Below, in pieces: positions 1 through 15,800 of a stretch of DNA of 54,642 nucleotides. Position numbers and translations under genes: made by a program. Positions within the stretch are counted from its first letter, which is position 1. Each line of letters begins with the position of its first letter. A model generated the notes under the pieces. That model saw nothing but the letters and a program-made list of their open reading frames with translations, was not told the origin of the DNA and ran no database searches. This DNA is from Amphimedon queenslandica (taxonomy: Eukaryota; Porifera; Demospongiae; Haplosclerida; Niphatidae). Location of the stretch: positions 14,549-69,190 of the forward strand of contig NW_003546695.1 of NCBI RefSeq assembly GCF_000090795.2. The letters run 5' to 3'.

Positions 1-134
1 CTGTATATCAACTTTGAACTAATTCCAATCAAATTTAGATTTTTTTTTAATGTTGCTCAAAATTGAAGCCAGTATAGCCTGTGGTTAAGGTTTAGACCAA
101 ATTTTCTCAAGAAATGACTTGGAGAAAATTCTTC

Positions 135-316
135 GGCTGCGCTTACACTACTCAGTTGAAAAACAGACTTTTGTCAGAGATAGAGCTTTGGTTTATACTA
201 GATACTTCTGTAAATTCTAAAGAAAACGCAGCTGCTGGATTAGTGTAAACACCTAAAACCAGTGATAGCAAAAACTCTCCTCATTCAGTGAGTACTGGAG
301 TAGTATAAACGCAGCC
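135..316. mobile_element. Small inverted-repeat element (MITE) in HECTD1 intron
   Basis: The ends form an imperfect inverted repeat: GGCTGCGCTTACACTACTC on the left, and on the right a sequence whose reverse complement is GGCTGCGTTTATACTACTC. The 182 bp unit has no coding capacity. I found no clear target duplication, so the family is unassigned. Confidence 0.6.
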
Positions 317-520
317 TTTATTTTTATAATTTTTTGTAAATCATATATACATGTTTTTATGCTGTGTATCAATTTTGAGGTGATTTTTTGGATTTTTTAT
401 AAATTTTGAAGTTGCCTCAAATATGTGTAGTGGTAGCTCACATGTAGCATGCTTCATAGGAAACCCTCAGCTTTAGTGTTTCTCACGTTTAAATGTTTTA
501 TAACTTCTTTGTTACATTAG

Positions 521-808
521 ATATATGAACCTGTTATCAAGTGCTTCATGACGTTAATAGACCGGTTCATTCGTCGTGGTCATGATGTGAATCCATTGAT
601 TGATAAAGGACTCATCCATGAACTAACAAAGAGACTAGCGGCAGTCAGTGACTCGTCCTCATCATCTCCACAATCCGTTTCAATCATCGTTAACTTACTA
701 TCAACACTCATCAGAGGATCATCAAGCACAGCTAATGTTAGTGAATCAGTTATTAATATTATTATTTTTACTATTATTATAAGTGTTATTACTTAATTAT
801 TCTTATTG

Positions 809-865
<57 letters not shown>

Positions 866-3800
866 ATTAAAAACAAAAACAATAACAACAACAATAATAA
901 TAAGAGGAGGGGAAGAAAGAGGGAGAGAAGAGAAGAAAGGACAGAAGGGAAAAGAAGAAAATAAATAAATAAGACACAACTAAAGGAACAAAATAAGCAT
1001 AAAAATAACAATTATTATTATTATAAAAAAGAAAAAATTATTGTTATTATTTTTGTGTTTAAATAGGCTGTACTAAGATCTAATTTACCTGACAGTATCA
1101 AGCAAGCAGTCAAAGGAGATGAAAGGTACCATGATACATTGTACATGTAATTCAATGTACATGTACAATTGTACATAAATGTGCATGCATGTACATGCAC
1201 TATTGATTATGCTTCACAGACCTTATACAGTCATGAAATGCTGTTGATTTGTAACAGTTGTACATGATGTCTATGTATAGGTATATATAGTAAGGAAGTA
1301 CATGTAAGGAACATATCCAGTCTGTTAGTGGGTAACTAGAGTAGTGTACTTTTAATTCTCTTGGTTGAACTCATTGCTAAATTGTTGTAATTATAGATAC
1401 ATGTACAGTGATTGATGAAACAGATCCTGTCTATTAGCCAACTATTAATTATTATGTATTATATTTTCTAGATGTGTACTTGATGTCCTGCGTCTTATTG
1501 AGCTACTGCTAATATTATTGTTTGAAGGAAGGAAAGCTCTTCCAAAGAACCTCCAGCCATTAGCATCAAGGCAGATAGAGAGCTTCCCTGGAGATGCTTC
1601 CAACAGGCATGTCATTGAAGCCATTCGTGCTGGAAACAATGAAGAATTTTTTGAAGCTATGGAGAGTGGTATGTGTATTACAGTGATAAGCATATGCCCT
1701 ATTGCCCTTTAAAATTCTATGATTAACAATGCAATGATATTAATGATTTAGGTATTGATATTAATCATATGGATGATGTTGGTCAAACTCTATTAAATTG
1801 GGCTTCAGCATTTGGTACACTTGAAATGGTAAGAATAACTCACTGACTTATAGTGTTGAATGTTGTTGTTGTAATACTGTACATGTAGGTTGAATATTTG
1901 CTGGAGAATGGTGCTGATGTTAATCGTGGCTTAAAGTCATCATCCCTACATTATGCTGCTTGTTTCTGTCGTCCTAGCATTGCTAAGGTACGGTGTATGG
2001 TCATTCTCACTGTTAGATCTAGAGGGAGTTCAGTCTCTCATTACTCATTAGGTCTCCTGAAAGCTTTCATTTTTCTCTCATATTTAGCCTATACATGTAC
2101 ATGTACATGTAGCTTAAGTCCCCCATTGTTAGGTATATATATTCTAGATTAGGCCTGAGGATTTTATTCCCAGAATAAAAAAAGAATAATAGGTGGTCTA
2201 AAGAATAAAGAATAATTCTGGAATAATAGGGCAAAATTTGTAAAATTGTGCAGTAGGTGTGGCTGAATGCTTAATAAATCTTGTCTAATACCTTCAATAA
2301 TACCCATGAGTGTGCTTTACAAGACTCAATTGAGGTATCCTTATGATGTTACAGTATAATGAGCATTAAATGAGACAAATTTTATATAGTTATTTTGTTT
2401 ATTTTTATAATACTTGGGAATAATAATAGGAATAATAGGCAAATATATTGGGAATAAGGGAATAGAATAATGGGGACATTTTTGGGAATAATATCCTCAG
2501 CCCTATTCTAGATCTAACACTGGTCAGTGTTATTATTAAGTAGCTGACTAATACATGTACATGTACAGTTATTATACGAATAATTAACTCTATGCATGAT
2601 CACTGCATGTACTTGTGTTATTTCATCACAGAGGCTGTTACAGTTTGGGGCAGATACTGAGCTGAGAGATGAAGATGGTCACACTCCATTAGATAAAGCA
2701 CAGGAGAGAGGTGACGAGTGGTATCAGCAATGCTTAGAAATATTTGACAACTCAGGTAGTGTCCTGATAACTATGTATGCAATATTATACATGTGCATAA
2801 GATTATAATTATATTATTTATTTATTTATTTTTTATTTCATAGACAATGTTCTTCGTGACGACGATGATGATGATGATAGTGATTCATTTGACTCTGACA
2901 GTGATGCTGAGAGTAAAATAAAAGACATGATATCAAGTACCGCTGCTACTGGGACTGGCCCTGCCTCTAGTGGGGGGAATAAAGTCATTTCAGGTGAGTA
3001 CAAACCTTATTACTGAGTACCAGGGGCCCCTCTGATTGTACATGTACATGTATGTACATGTACTTCAATGCTTGGGTCGGCCTTGAATACATGTACATGT
3101 ACATATTTGGAGAAATTAAAATATATTTAGACTACATGTATTTATTAAAATATATGTTTTTTATTGTTTTTACATAGATTTAACATTAATTAATAAAATT
3201 TTATTATTTTATTTCCTGGTGGTGCTAGGTAATATAATAGAGCCTAGTGGGCAGACAACAGCAGCAGCTAATAATGAAGAGAATAAGAACAATGGTAAAG
3301 AGGATGCTAGCAGTGATAAGGTTGATCCTGAGTTAATTCCTGTTTATATGAAGTTACTGTTACCATTACTTGTGGAAGTGTTTCATTCTAGTTTATCTCA
3401 GACATTGAGGTTAGTGTGGATTGTGTGATAGATGTATGTTCATTAGTGGGAATAAATTAATTATTAGAAGATATCATGTTGTTCATATGAATTGCCTATT
3501 GCTACCTGGCTTAATTTCATTAATGCTCTAATACTTTAATTTTGTGGTGCTGTATTTATTTTTAATTTGGCAATTATATGTACATGTACATTACTGTAAA
3601 CATGTGTGCATTAAAAATTGGTAGTTTTAATATTAGAAACCTCGAATTGCAATCACCAAAGTACATGTAATAATACTCTGCCAAATTAAAGTGTCATCAG
3701 TAGTTCCGTAATAAAAATAATTTTGTGTATTATTAGATACTGACAGAGGTAGTGTCTTGTCAGTTATTGTTATGCTCTGGCTTTGTTTGTGTACACTGAA

Positions 3801-6800
3801 CTGCCTGTACCTCCTGATGTTGTGACCCCAATGCTTTTGTACCAGTACTGTAGTGTTTCATGTACAGTGTTTATTTGATCCTTCATGTTTATGTGCATTG
3901 TATTTTTGGAAAAATTAAGTTTGTAGTTGTTTCACAAGGATGTTATTACATTTAAGAATGCTTGAAAAACATCCAACAAAGCCCATCTTGTTATAACTTA
4001 TCGTGCAAATTAAAAACAGACAACACATACTTTATCAGAATTGATCTGATCTTTATTTTTAGGAAAGAGTGTCTTAGACTTGTTTGTAAAATGTTTCCTT
4101 TTGTATCTAAAGAAGTATTGCAAGATATCTGCTCGGATAGCGAATCACAACGATCATTTCCTGGACAAATAACTGAAGTATTAACATCAACATTAGAGAT
4201 TGAGGTACATTATGAAGCACATACATGTATGTACATGTATGTACATGTACATGTACATACATGTACATGTACATTTATATGTGTAGTACATGTACATGTA
4301 CAGCATTGCAGGGTAGCGTTGTTAATGATTATTAATGCTTCATGTGTATCCAGTATTATCATTTCACCTCTGAATAATAGACACACAGTTTTGTCAATTA
4401 CCGTATAGCTAGTTTATTTGTGTGGAATTGCATCTAATTTTGTACAGTCTCAAATCCACTAAAATTATACATGTACATTTACATTTACAGTAACCTAAAT
4501 TTCATTAACAGCAATAGAAATTAAGAAAAATTTTGTAAACCACATAAATTAATTTTAGCAAAAAAATTAAACATTGATGATTTGAGATCCCGAAATACAT
4601 GTAAACCAGATACATGTACATGTACATGGTAATTGTTGGGTCCTTTATACGTCAATGTTCTTGTAGGATGATTTGGATGGCCAGTTGGCTGCTCTTACTA
4701 TTCTTGATGAGTTGCTTGGTAAAGTACCGGACACTTTCCTTGAGCAGTTCTTGAGACTCGGTCTCCCTGTTCATGTATCAAACATTGCAGTACCTCCCAA
4801 AGAAGCTGAGGAACCTTCAACTGAAGAAACAGATAGTGGACCGCTATCTTTGAAAGTATGTTTTGTATTCTATTAATGAGGCATATGTAATCAGGGTTTC
4901 CCACAGTGCATGCTAAGTGAGCTGAAAAAGCATGAGCTTCATGAGCTGATAAGCACTACAAGTAAATGTGTACATGGCCTTTGGAGCAACTTTTTTAATT
5001 CACAAAAAATCAATTTTTGTTAGAATTAGCTTAAACTTGCTATACAACATAAGAACATGTACATGTATGTGTATCAGAAAAAATTAAATGGTGAATTCTC
5101 TTCTAGTCATTTTTGGTGAAATTTGGCTGGAGATGAATTTCACAAAATATCTGTGACTCGTAAATTTTTATTATAAATATCTGATCATAGGAGTCTGAAG
5201 TATTACAAGATGCTACTGAACTGACTCCATTAGTTCCTTACCAGTGGAAGGACTGGGTCTTCATACGCTCATCAGAATGTTTGTTTCTATGGAATGAGCA
5301 CATTGTCCTTGAACTATCACGAGTGAGTAATGGCTGGTTTCGCTATCTCATGGACAAGAAAGTAGCTACCATGTACTCAAGTGGCAGCGTTGAAGGAAGC
5401 TCCTCTTCTCTTGGGGGGAAGTCTGATTTTATTGTTAAGATGCAGCTCTGCTGTTCACAGGTTCCCTCAGATGCTGTACTCTACCCAATCCTGTCCACTC
5501 CTTCTCCAGTGAAGCTAAAGATAGGCCACTGGAGCTTGAGTTGTGAGAAAGAAGGAGAAATAGTTATACACAATGCTGAGAGTTCACAAGTTAGTAACAA
5601 ACTAATGATAATAATAACATATTGTATGATTGATGGAAAGAGAGGGAGGGATTTGATGCATAGTTATGATCTGTTTCATTAATACATGTAGTATGATTTG
5701 TTTATTAGCTGTAGTGATTTTTATTAAGCAGTGTAGGTTGTTTTTCCGTCTGTATTATTTTTAATTTTTTTATTAGGCTACTTATTTAAGAGACGCATCA
5801 AGTGATGTTTGTGTTTTGTTTGAGAGTAATCGTCAGAGGAAGATCCCATTAACTCCAAACACACCATTAGGTAAGGAGGACCACAAAGCATGCTTCATGT
5901 GATGGCAAGCACTACAAATCCAATTTCAAGTAGCCAACAATAATTATGTACATGCATGGATGTACATGTATTTCATCAGAAAATATACGTGTAGTAAAAA
6001 TGGAGAAATAATTTAATTTGAATTGTATTACAGGAGGACAATTTCATTTTGCATGGAACGATAAAAAAGGAATGAAATATAAAACTAAAGCTGATGTTAC
6101 CAAAGAACAGGTACTGTAGTAACTGTACATTAGTGATACCAAGAGTAGATAATTATCTACTCTTGATGATAGAGTGAGGGTGCCTGCACAATTCACATGT
6201 GTATATGTACACACACAAGTACAAATGTACATGCATAATAAATGCTCTAATCTTTATGTGTACAGAATAAAGATTGCTCTAACTAAACAAATCATGCTGC
6301 TACTATTTTTGTTATTATTATAATTTTATGTGTACTATAGATATCTAGTTTAGCCTGGAAGATACAACAGAAATATTTTACATCAAATAGTGAGGGGACA
6401 AGAAAAGTAGCATTTGAGCTTCAGTTGATATTAAAGAATATTGAAGACACTTGTCTTGCTCACGAATCTGATGTTGTAAGTATACATGTACATGTACATG
6501 TACAATGTACAATGTATCTAGTCAGTGTTACATGTAATTTATAAAGAGGCCAGCTTTATGTTTAGTTATTAAATTAAATAAATGAATGACTGCTTTTGAT
6601 TTCATTCATTCGATTCTTGACAAACATTCTTGTACATGAGTCCATTATGTAAATTTTGTCATTTCACTAAAATTAAACTATGATAGCCAAATCCCAAATT
6701 ATTTATGATTATTTACTGTTTTTGTTTGTCTTTCCTTTTAGTCATTGGATTCTGGTATGGGCTGGAAAGAAGAGCTTCAGTTTGGTCTTCAAGCTTTATC

Positions 6801-9800
6801 TGACTTACTAAAGGAGGAGAGCACTCTATCAGCTTTTGAGGTTCACAGCAGTAGCCTGGTACAGGTTTTATTGCATTGTATTTCTGGGCAGGTAATTTTT
6901 AAAATTCATTTATTTTGTAGTCATAGCTTTGTGTCATTTAATTTCTCTTTATTTCCAGTTTTCTGAAGAGCCTGTACCTGCTCAGAAAATTAATGAAAGG
7001 TTTAATCTTTTTAAGGAAGTGTTCTCTGATGCAGATAAGAACGCATGGTAATGCCCTTTCCATTGTAACTGTAGTACATCCTCTACATTAATTAGTAGTA
7101 CATGTACATGTACGTATGTCTTGTACATGTACACGTACAGAGTTTTGGTCAAAATGGACCGGAGATATTCCTCTATTTTTATTACTTAGGGTCTTTGGTC
7201 CAATTTTTGAGAAGCTTTATAAAGATTGAAATGTCCAAACTTTTCCTGATGCATATACAGTCTAAATGTATTTACTCTTTTGAGCTTATTCTAATTGAAT
7301 TTGGATTTTAATGAATTTTGAAAGTTATTCCAAAATTTGACAAAAACATCCTGTCCTATATAGTACATGTATACATACATGTATAGTCTTTGGCCAAATA
7401 GACTATAGTGTTTCTATTTGTTATCTTATCAACATACAGTGTAATCATTATTATTATTATTATGATTATTATTATTTATTGCATACTCTAGTTTAAGTGA
7501 AGAGTCCAATATATCCCCACCCTCAGTGAGTTTGGTTAAGAAGTTGATAGCAGTTCTTGAAGCTGTGGAGCGACTCCCTCTATTGTGCCATGATGCTCCA
7601 GGAACACCTCTTAACCTTCAGGTTAGGAATAGCCACTATTAATATAACATAAAAAGCTTTGAAGCCAAACTACAAATGTACCGTATTTTACCAATTAAAC
7701 GCCCGGGCATTTATTTCTTAGCAGCAAAAAAATTTATTGAAAAAAATAAAAAGTGACCTTGCGCGAGAATTGAACCCCCAACTCTGGGCAAGTCAGGTGA
7801 GGCTCTAACTATTAAGCACTTTGGGGCTATCTAAACAGTAGGGGCATTATTTTTGGTAGAAATATGCGTATCTATAGCTAGAATATATTAATGACAGGCG
7901 TTTATTTGGACCAGGCGTTTATACGGTAAAATACAGTACATGTACATCATAGTCTTCTGTTGAAATAGGCTCAGAATTTCTACTAGCATACATGTATCTT
8001 TTGTAGCCATTTTGTGAAGACTATTTTGTCCAAAGTTATGAATGTTTTTTATAGCTTATAACTTGTTTAAGTCCCAAGTTATTTTTTCAGAGATTGTACA
8101 GGCACTGTGCATACACAATTGGAACTCCAATCAAACTTCATGTACAAAGCAGTGAAAGCACTAATAAACAGCCCTAAATTAATTACCATTACTGCATGCA
8201 TGTCAGTATTTTTGTAATGGAAAAATCAAAATTTTGAGTATTATTTTTTTTGAAAGTTTCCCAATTTTAATTCTTCCCAATGAATGCGTGCAATCAATAA
8301 CACACAATGCTCATTCACTCCGTTGCAGTTGATAAATTGACAGTTTTTGTTACGTTACTCGTGCACCTATCTTTATAATAATATCCTTTCAATAATAATA
8401 TCGATGAAATCATTCAGCGTAACTCTCTCTGCACGGATAAACATATTATTCTTTCAGTATCTGTTTAGTTTGAAAAGTTGGAAAATGTTTTTACGGGGGA
8501 AATATGATTTCATCATTCTCATAAATGTTGTGTTTAGCTAGAAATACACTTGTACATGTAGATCAGGTCTTTTATGATCTAATTATGAATTCTGTCACCT
8601 ATAAATGGTATCCTTCCCTTTGTTACTGTAATTGAAGTATTCTAATTTGTATTGCAATGCACTGTACATGTGTGTGTGTTTATTGATCATTATCATATAC
8701 ATGTACATTATACATGTACATGATACTGTGTCCATGTTCATGGGCCTTCATGATTAATACATAATTGTTGTGCCTTCGAATCATATTGAGACATTTGAGT
8801 AATGTTTATTTTTTGGTTGTTTAGAAATAAGGTCTGACTCATTCAAGTGTTCTTTGAATATTTAAACTTTAGTACCTTCTTTCAATAATTGCCATATTTA
8901 TTGATCTCTGTGTACATACTAGTCTAAAATTAGTACTAAGAGCGATAATGCTTTATTTTATTGATTGTAAATTGACTTTTTGAAGACCTTAAACTTTGCT
9001 ATAGCTATTCACATTTTTAATAATTGTATTGTTGTTACAGATTATTCAGCGTAAGCTACATTTCAAGCTAGAGAGAGCTCCTGATGAAGGAGATTTAAGG
9101 GATTTCTCTGGAAAAACGTTCAAAACTGAGCCACTTGTAACAATTAAAGGTTTAGAAAAATTTCTAAGTGGAAGAGTAAGTACATAAATAAGTATCAGTT
9201 TAATGAGTTTGTAATTTTGATAGTGCACGTATTTGTAAATGGTTTATAATTATAATCATTGTTATTTGCATTTGTTGTAGGCTGCGAAGCAGTGGTATGA
9301 TTTTGAGAGGACGTCTTATCATTTTGTAAGTGTGTTGCAAAAAATGAAATCACCGTTAGTGTTTCAACATGTGTCTGACTTTGATGAGAATGGAATCTTT
9401 TACTGGATAGGATCCAATGCAAGGTACAGTCATGTACACATATCTACATGTACCCTATAGCCACAAAGTTTCGAGGCAATAAACTTTCGCGAATCAGGCC
9501 ACAAGTCTTTTTTCGCGAATTAACTTTCGCGGTTCTTATTATAAAACACACGTGTTTATGGGCAATACGGATAATTTTACGGAATTAACTTTCGCGAATA
9601 TGGAAAATCCGCGAAAACAACGAAAGTTGTACCCTCAAAATTAAGCGGCTATACGGTATATTGCACGTATCTATCTTTAATGTCTATTAGTGGGTTATAA
9701 GAATGAGATGGAGAAATTGAGGGGATTTTTTACCCATGCTAAAGAAATTAAATTTATCTAAAAATTATCGGAAAGGAAGAGAGAGAAATGATAAGAGAGA

Positions 9801-12800
9801 GATATATAATAATTTCAATAATAATTATAATTATTATTATTATTAATACAGGACGTGTGATTGGGTCAATCCAGCTGCTCATCATATAGTAGTAGTTAGT
9901 TCATCTGATGGAAGGATACTTCCTTATGGCAATCTTGACGACATACTTTGTAGAGATGATACTCCGGCCAACTGTCACACTAAAGATGATCGTAACAGCT
10001 GGTTTGCTGTAGACACTGGTGTCTGGTTCTTCCCTACCCATTACTCACTGAGGCACTCAAGGGGCTATGGCAAGTATGTATTGTGTATGTATAATACTAG
10101 TGCTGTGTGCATGTACATGTGATTCATATACTGTATAGCAGGAAATTTTGAAGGGGCTAAAATTTGGCAAATTGCTAAATTTTGGTAATTGGTAGGTTTT
10201 AATTTGGCAAATTTGTGGCCATATGCCATTGAGCATGCGTATAATGGCTCAAAATGGCGGATTTTTATTTAGGTGAATGGCTATCAAAATGCCAAATTTG
10301 CCAAATTTAATCCCCTCCAAAATTTCCCGCTATATACAGTACATGTTATTATATAAGTATGTGGCATATACATGTACATGTACAGTATGTGTATAGGAGA
10401 TGTGGGCATTTGTATCCCTTCCTCTTACAGGCCTCCCTGAAAGTATAATGTCATTGGTATAAAATACAACATATAAGAGTGAAATGTGATCATTTTAAAA
10501 AATAAACTGACTATAAGGACACATAAACACGTTACTAACTACATGTATGTATTATGTACATGTAGTGTCTGGTGGTTTCTCTAGAAAAGTCCTGCTACTG
10601 CATGTAATTAAACCCTGACTGTGCGTTATTTTAATGTTTTTTGTTCATAGTCGGTCAGCATTGAGGAGTTGGGACTTTCAAGTATCAAAGGATGGGGTTA
10701 CTTGGACTACAGTTTATTCTCATGTTAATGACAACTCACTAAATGAGCCAGGGTCAGTATCACTACCACTACTACACACTACCACTTCATTCTGTGGCTG
10801 ATGCAGGCTCTCTTTACTATATCTCATTCTTTATTGTGTTTTTTTTAATTTCATTTTGCAATTTTATTTGCAGATCAACTGCCTCCTGGTCTTTGTCCCC
10901 ACCCACTGATCCTGAGGGGTGGCGTCATTTAAGATTGATCCTCACTGGTCCTAATGCTAGTGGTCACACTCATTATCTCTCACTGTCTGGTCTAGAAGTG
11001 TATGGTGAAGTAAGAGGACTAGCTGATAATGAACTAGGTACGTGTACACACAATAGTGGTAATAACAATAATAATAATGATAATAACAATGATAATAATA
11101 ACAGTAATAATAATGATGATAATGATAATAATAATAATAGTACTTCTATGCCTCTGTGTACATGTAGTTTATAGCTACAATATAATAATGATAATAATTG
11201 TATAAATAATTACAAGTTTACTTTCGTACTAATCACTACTATTTTATTGTATAGTATCCTACTACTGGATTCTGTTGTACTACATGTACATGTACATGTA
11301 TACGTATACATGTATAATGTTCTTTTGAACCTTACCTTGTTTTACCACTATATGTTTATTGAGCTCATTGCACTATGTACTGCTGGCTTGTACTGTACAT
11401 ACATGTACATGTCATGAGTCCAGCTTATTTAATAAGTATATACAGTTGATTTAATGGGACCCTTTTAAGGTTAGGGTGGGAGGCCCTTTGTCCTCCTACT
11501 ACATTGTACAAGTCATGCCTCCTCTAGAATCACTTCAAATATAACTACAATAAGCATCATTATAATAACCCTTTTTGTTCCTACTGGAACAGAATCTTTT
11601 ATTATCATTATTACTATTATTACTGGTTTTATTGTACAAATCCAGGTTTACAGCTTATGTTGTACATGTAGGTAAAGCAGCTAAAGAGCAAGAGAGGCAG
11701 TTGTATCAAAAGAGACGCTTTGTGAAGGAGCACATAATGAAGAAGCTTCATATAGGAGCTAGAGTTGTACGTGGAGTTGATTGGAAGTGGAGGGATCAAG
11801 ATGGAATACCACCTGTACCTGGAACTGTAATAGGAGAACTAAGAAATGGTAAGTATCATAATAATTACTAGTACGTGTAATGTGTAGATTTGTGTAAATG
11901 ACAAATTGGATTAGGAAATTTTTGTATTTCTTATTAGTTTGTTTTATCCTGTTATGCTCTGAGCGTATGCTAGCTACGCCAGTGGTAGTAGTAGTAGTAT
12001 TAATAATTAATGTATTTTTAGTGGCTTCTGTATGTGTATGCAGTGCACTGATGCCAAATGTTTCCTTCCTTTCTTATTATTATATACAGTAGTAAGAGGA
12101 TGTGACTCATGTGTGTGCATTGTCAATTAACAATGAGTCCAATATTATTATTATTGAAATATAAGAATTGCAACGTCATATGTAGCAAGCATTTTAATAA
12201 AGTTGTGAACACAAATCAAGCACCTGTATGAATCGCATAATATTTTAAACTGATCTACAAATTTACGATGTAATGTTACTATTATTATAGGTTGGGTTGA
12301 GGTCCAGTGGGATCATGGTAGTGCTAATTCTTATAGAATGGGAGCTGAAGGGAAGTATGACTTGGAACTGACTGGAGAAGAGCCAGCCATTCCTCCTCCC
12401 CCAGAATCAGAGGAGACAACTAGCAATACCCCACCAGCTCCTGATAATGTCTCTGATGAGGTTAGTATGTACTATGTATTCATATTACATGTGACTATAT
12501 TATACTTGTATATTGTATTGTAATTCATGCACCGTACGGTTGGTAATTTTCGAGGGTCCAATATTTTGCATTTTCTCCAAAATTTCCTTAGCAGCTAATA
12601 TTTGTGGGTACAAATATTCGTGGCTGGCAGTTATTACATTTTTTTACTTGGATCTACAGCACTGGCTTCCAATACATGGCTTATAGTGGAATATGGAGTA
12701 ATAGACAAAGACTCTGCCTCCTCCACTGGCTTGGAAATAGTAGTTAGAGCTCTGAATGGCCCATTAATTAGTTTTTTATGTGTGGGTGGTAGGGGTTAAA

Positions 12801-15800
12801 TTTTGTGGATAAAAATGATTCGCGAAATTAACAAAAATTAATACCCCAAGAAAGGTACCAAACGTACGGTATTGTACATGTACTGTACATTACATGTGCA
12901 CAATGCAGACATTTCCTTTAATGTTTACATTATAATGTTAATGTATTATGTTACGTACCATAGGATGATGATGATCCTGTACACCAGAAGACTTGGGATG
13001 ATGACTGTATATTGAAGCAGTCTTTTTCAGCTCTTGTTTCTGCTTTTGATCCCCGCCCTGGTCAAACCAACGTACCTCAAATACAGGATTTTGTAATTCC
13101 ACTTCCCGGTACTGATCTTAATTTATTATTGTAGCAGCAATTTCATTTATTATTATTTCAGGTAGTGTGAATCAAACAGTGGATGATAGCATAGACGCTA
13201 AATTTAAGAGGGTCAAGTTAGCCTTGTTTGTTAAGGTAAGACATGTTTATTTCTGCGTATACATTATCCTAGATATAATAGTCATTAGTATTATCTTTAT
13301 TATCATAATTTGACCCTAGCAATGTAATCCTTCCCTACACAAATATACTTGCACTACCTATTATGGGCACTATGTGCATGCAGCCTTTGTTGGGCAATTT
13401 TTGGCATAACAGTATTATAACGTCATAGTGTTTGTTTGTGTGTGTAGTATCAAGGGCTTGAGCTGATAATGGAGGACTCCAGTAAGCCAATATGTCACTA
13501 TGTACAGAGACTGCTCCAGCATTTGCCAAAAGGAGAGAGAAAGAGGAGAGTGTGGGACGAAACATTTACGTACGTGATTTTATAAAGTTATTATTAGTGG
13601 ATGTACATGTACATGTGTGTGTAAATGTAGGTTGGTTTATCGTGACAGTTCTCATGTTATTTCCTCTGGACAATGGCTTGGTCCTGTTTCATATGTTGCA
13701 TCAAGTCTTTTGTCTGGCGTCATTTCAAAAGAGGATGTTATTCTCTTCATTCGAAAGAATGGAAAGGTCTGTATATTTAGACCCACTTGTTTAGTAATCC
13801 ATAGACTTGTGATCACAAACTGAATTAGTTTGTTTTTTTGATTTTATTGTGTTTCCTATAATCATACTTGATATCACAGCTATTTCTACATGTATGTAAT
13901 AGGAAAGCTTTCTGAGGAAATGGAAACTGACCGAACCATCATCTGTCGCCAAAAAAAGTATTACATTCTCTGAGTTAACTGATATCTATAAGGTAGACTA
14001 TTGATAATGTGTTCTTGTCGTTGTTCATGAAGATCACTATTATAGGAGTTGATTGAAACACCAAGAAGAGATGGTGCTATGATTGATATTGAACCAGCTG
14101 CCTCTGATCAAGAATCAACAGTCTATGATGTCATGTCACTCTTAAAGCTTTTTTATGACATGTCTGAAAATGGTTAGAAAAATGATAAATACATAAGTTA
14201 TGCAATGATATCTCATATTATATAGACATGCTCAATATCCCTACTGAGATATTTCAAAGTAGAAAACTAGTAAATAAACTAGTCCAGCAAGTTCATGTGA
14301 GTCCTTTATATCACTCTACTTACCTTGTTCATTGTTTCACCGTTACTTGTGTATAGGACCCATTAAGCCTTGCTAGTGATTCTTTACCCGATTGGTGTTA
14401 TAAATTAACAGGACACTATTCTTTCCTGTTTCCTTTTGAAACAAGAGAAATGTTCTTCCTAAGCACTGCGTTTGGCACCTCGAGGTAAGTTTGTTGTAAT
14501 GCAGCACTAGTTGAAATAACAAAATCAGTAACCATTTTCCAGTTAGAATAGCAATCATTGAAACTTGATATTTTTTATTGACATCATTTCCTTTATGCTC
14601 TCTCTAGAGTATTGTTATTATATTCATTACTCACTCATTTCCTGTCCACCAAAAATGAATTTTTGTATGTTGGCTGTGTTTATTTTTAGAACTGTAATCT
14701 GGCTCCAAAAGTGTTGTGATGAAGTATTGGAGAGAATACGTGGTGGTGCTCTTAAGAAAGAAGAGCAGTATGAATATCATATAGGAAGGTTGAGACAAGA
14801 TAGGGTCCACATTCCCAGAAAGGAGGATGATGTAAGCGTCATCTTATTAAAATGCCTGTGGTTACACGTATACTATACAAGTATTTGGTGTGTCACTATG
14901 CTCACTGAGCGGGCAGTAAGTGGAATGTGACATCACAATGTCCACTTCCTGAGTGCAGTCAAAACAGCTGTCAATATAGTGTACATAGCAAATGATTCAT
15001 ACACTGTAAGGTTAATTGTCTTGTTTGTCTTCCAGATCCTTTTGTGGGCCTCATCAGTATTGCATGCACATGCCGAGAGAAAATCTGTCCTTGAGGTTGA
15101 GTTTCTGAATGAGGAGGGAACTGGTTTGGGCCCTTCTCTTGAATTTTATGCACTCGTTTCTGCTGAGTTTCAGAAAAGCTCTCTTGGTATGTGGTTGACT
15201 AATGATCGATCAAGTCTACAACATAATGATATGTCTAGACAGGTAATGCTTTCCTTTTTCCAATGAATGTAGATGTTATTATTCCATTATTATTTTTGTG
15301 TAGGTTGACATTGGTTTAGGTGTCAAGCCTCCTGGATATTATGTACAAAGGTCCTGTGGTCTGTTCCCCGCCCCAGTTCCCAGTAGTAGTCCCGAGTTTG
15401 ACAGGATATGCAAGCATTTTGAATTACTTGGACTGTTTCTGGCAAAATGCTTACAAGATGGTCGTAGGGTTGACATACCTCTATCCGAGTCGTTCCTTAA
15501 GCTGATGTGTTTCAAACAAGTCATTACAGAAGACCCTGGGACTCTTCCATCAATCACGAGACCCAGTGAGGAAGAGAGGAGAGATGATGACGTGACGCTC
15601 AATTCTTCTGACAATGCAATCAACAACAACCCAACCTCTTTCAGTAATGATACTAACACTATTACTGGGCAAGAAGCAACCGGAAAAGAGAAGATTATGA
15701 TGGATGAAGAGAGGAGAAAGGAGAGTTCTGCTGCTAAGGATGCCAGCAAAGATGATGCAGCACTTATGAATGACAAAGTTCATAGTTCAAAAACAAGTGG

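Noticed and set aside
793..1011. Minus-strand frame rich in Leu and poly-Asn
   Set aside because: It is a translation of the (TTA)n and A/G-rich low-complexity DNA in a HECTD1 intron.
4221..4301. Regular repeats that could suggest a CRISPR-like array
   Set aside because: The repeat unit is a 6-bp palindrome without unique spacers, in a eukaryotic intron.
12602..12799. Frame shared by both family D MITE copies ([13 protein letters not shown])
   Set aside because: Its conservation is explained by recent common origin of the elements; too short for a transposase and without known motifs.
15339..15776. Long minus-strand frame opposite the HECT region
   Set aside because: It is antisense of a Ser/Asp-rich HECTD1 exon that reads well in the plus frame.
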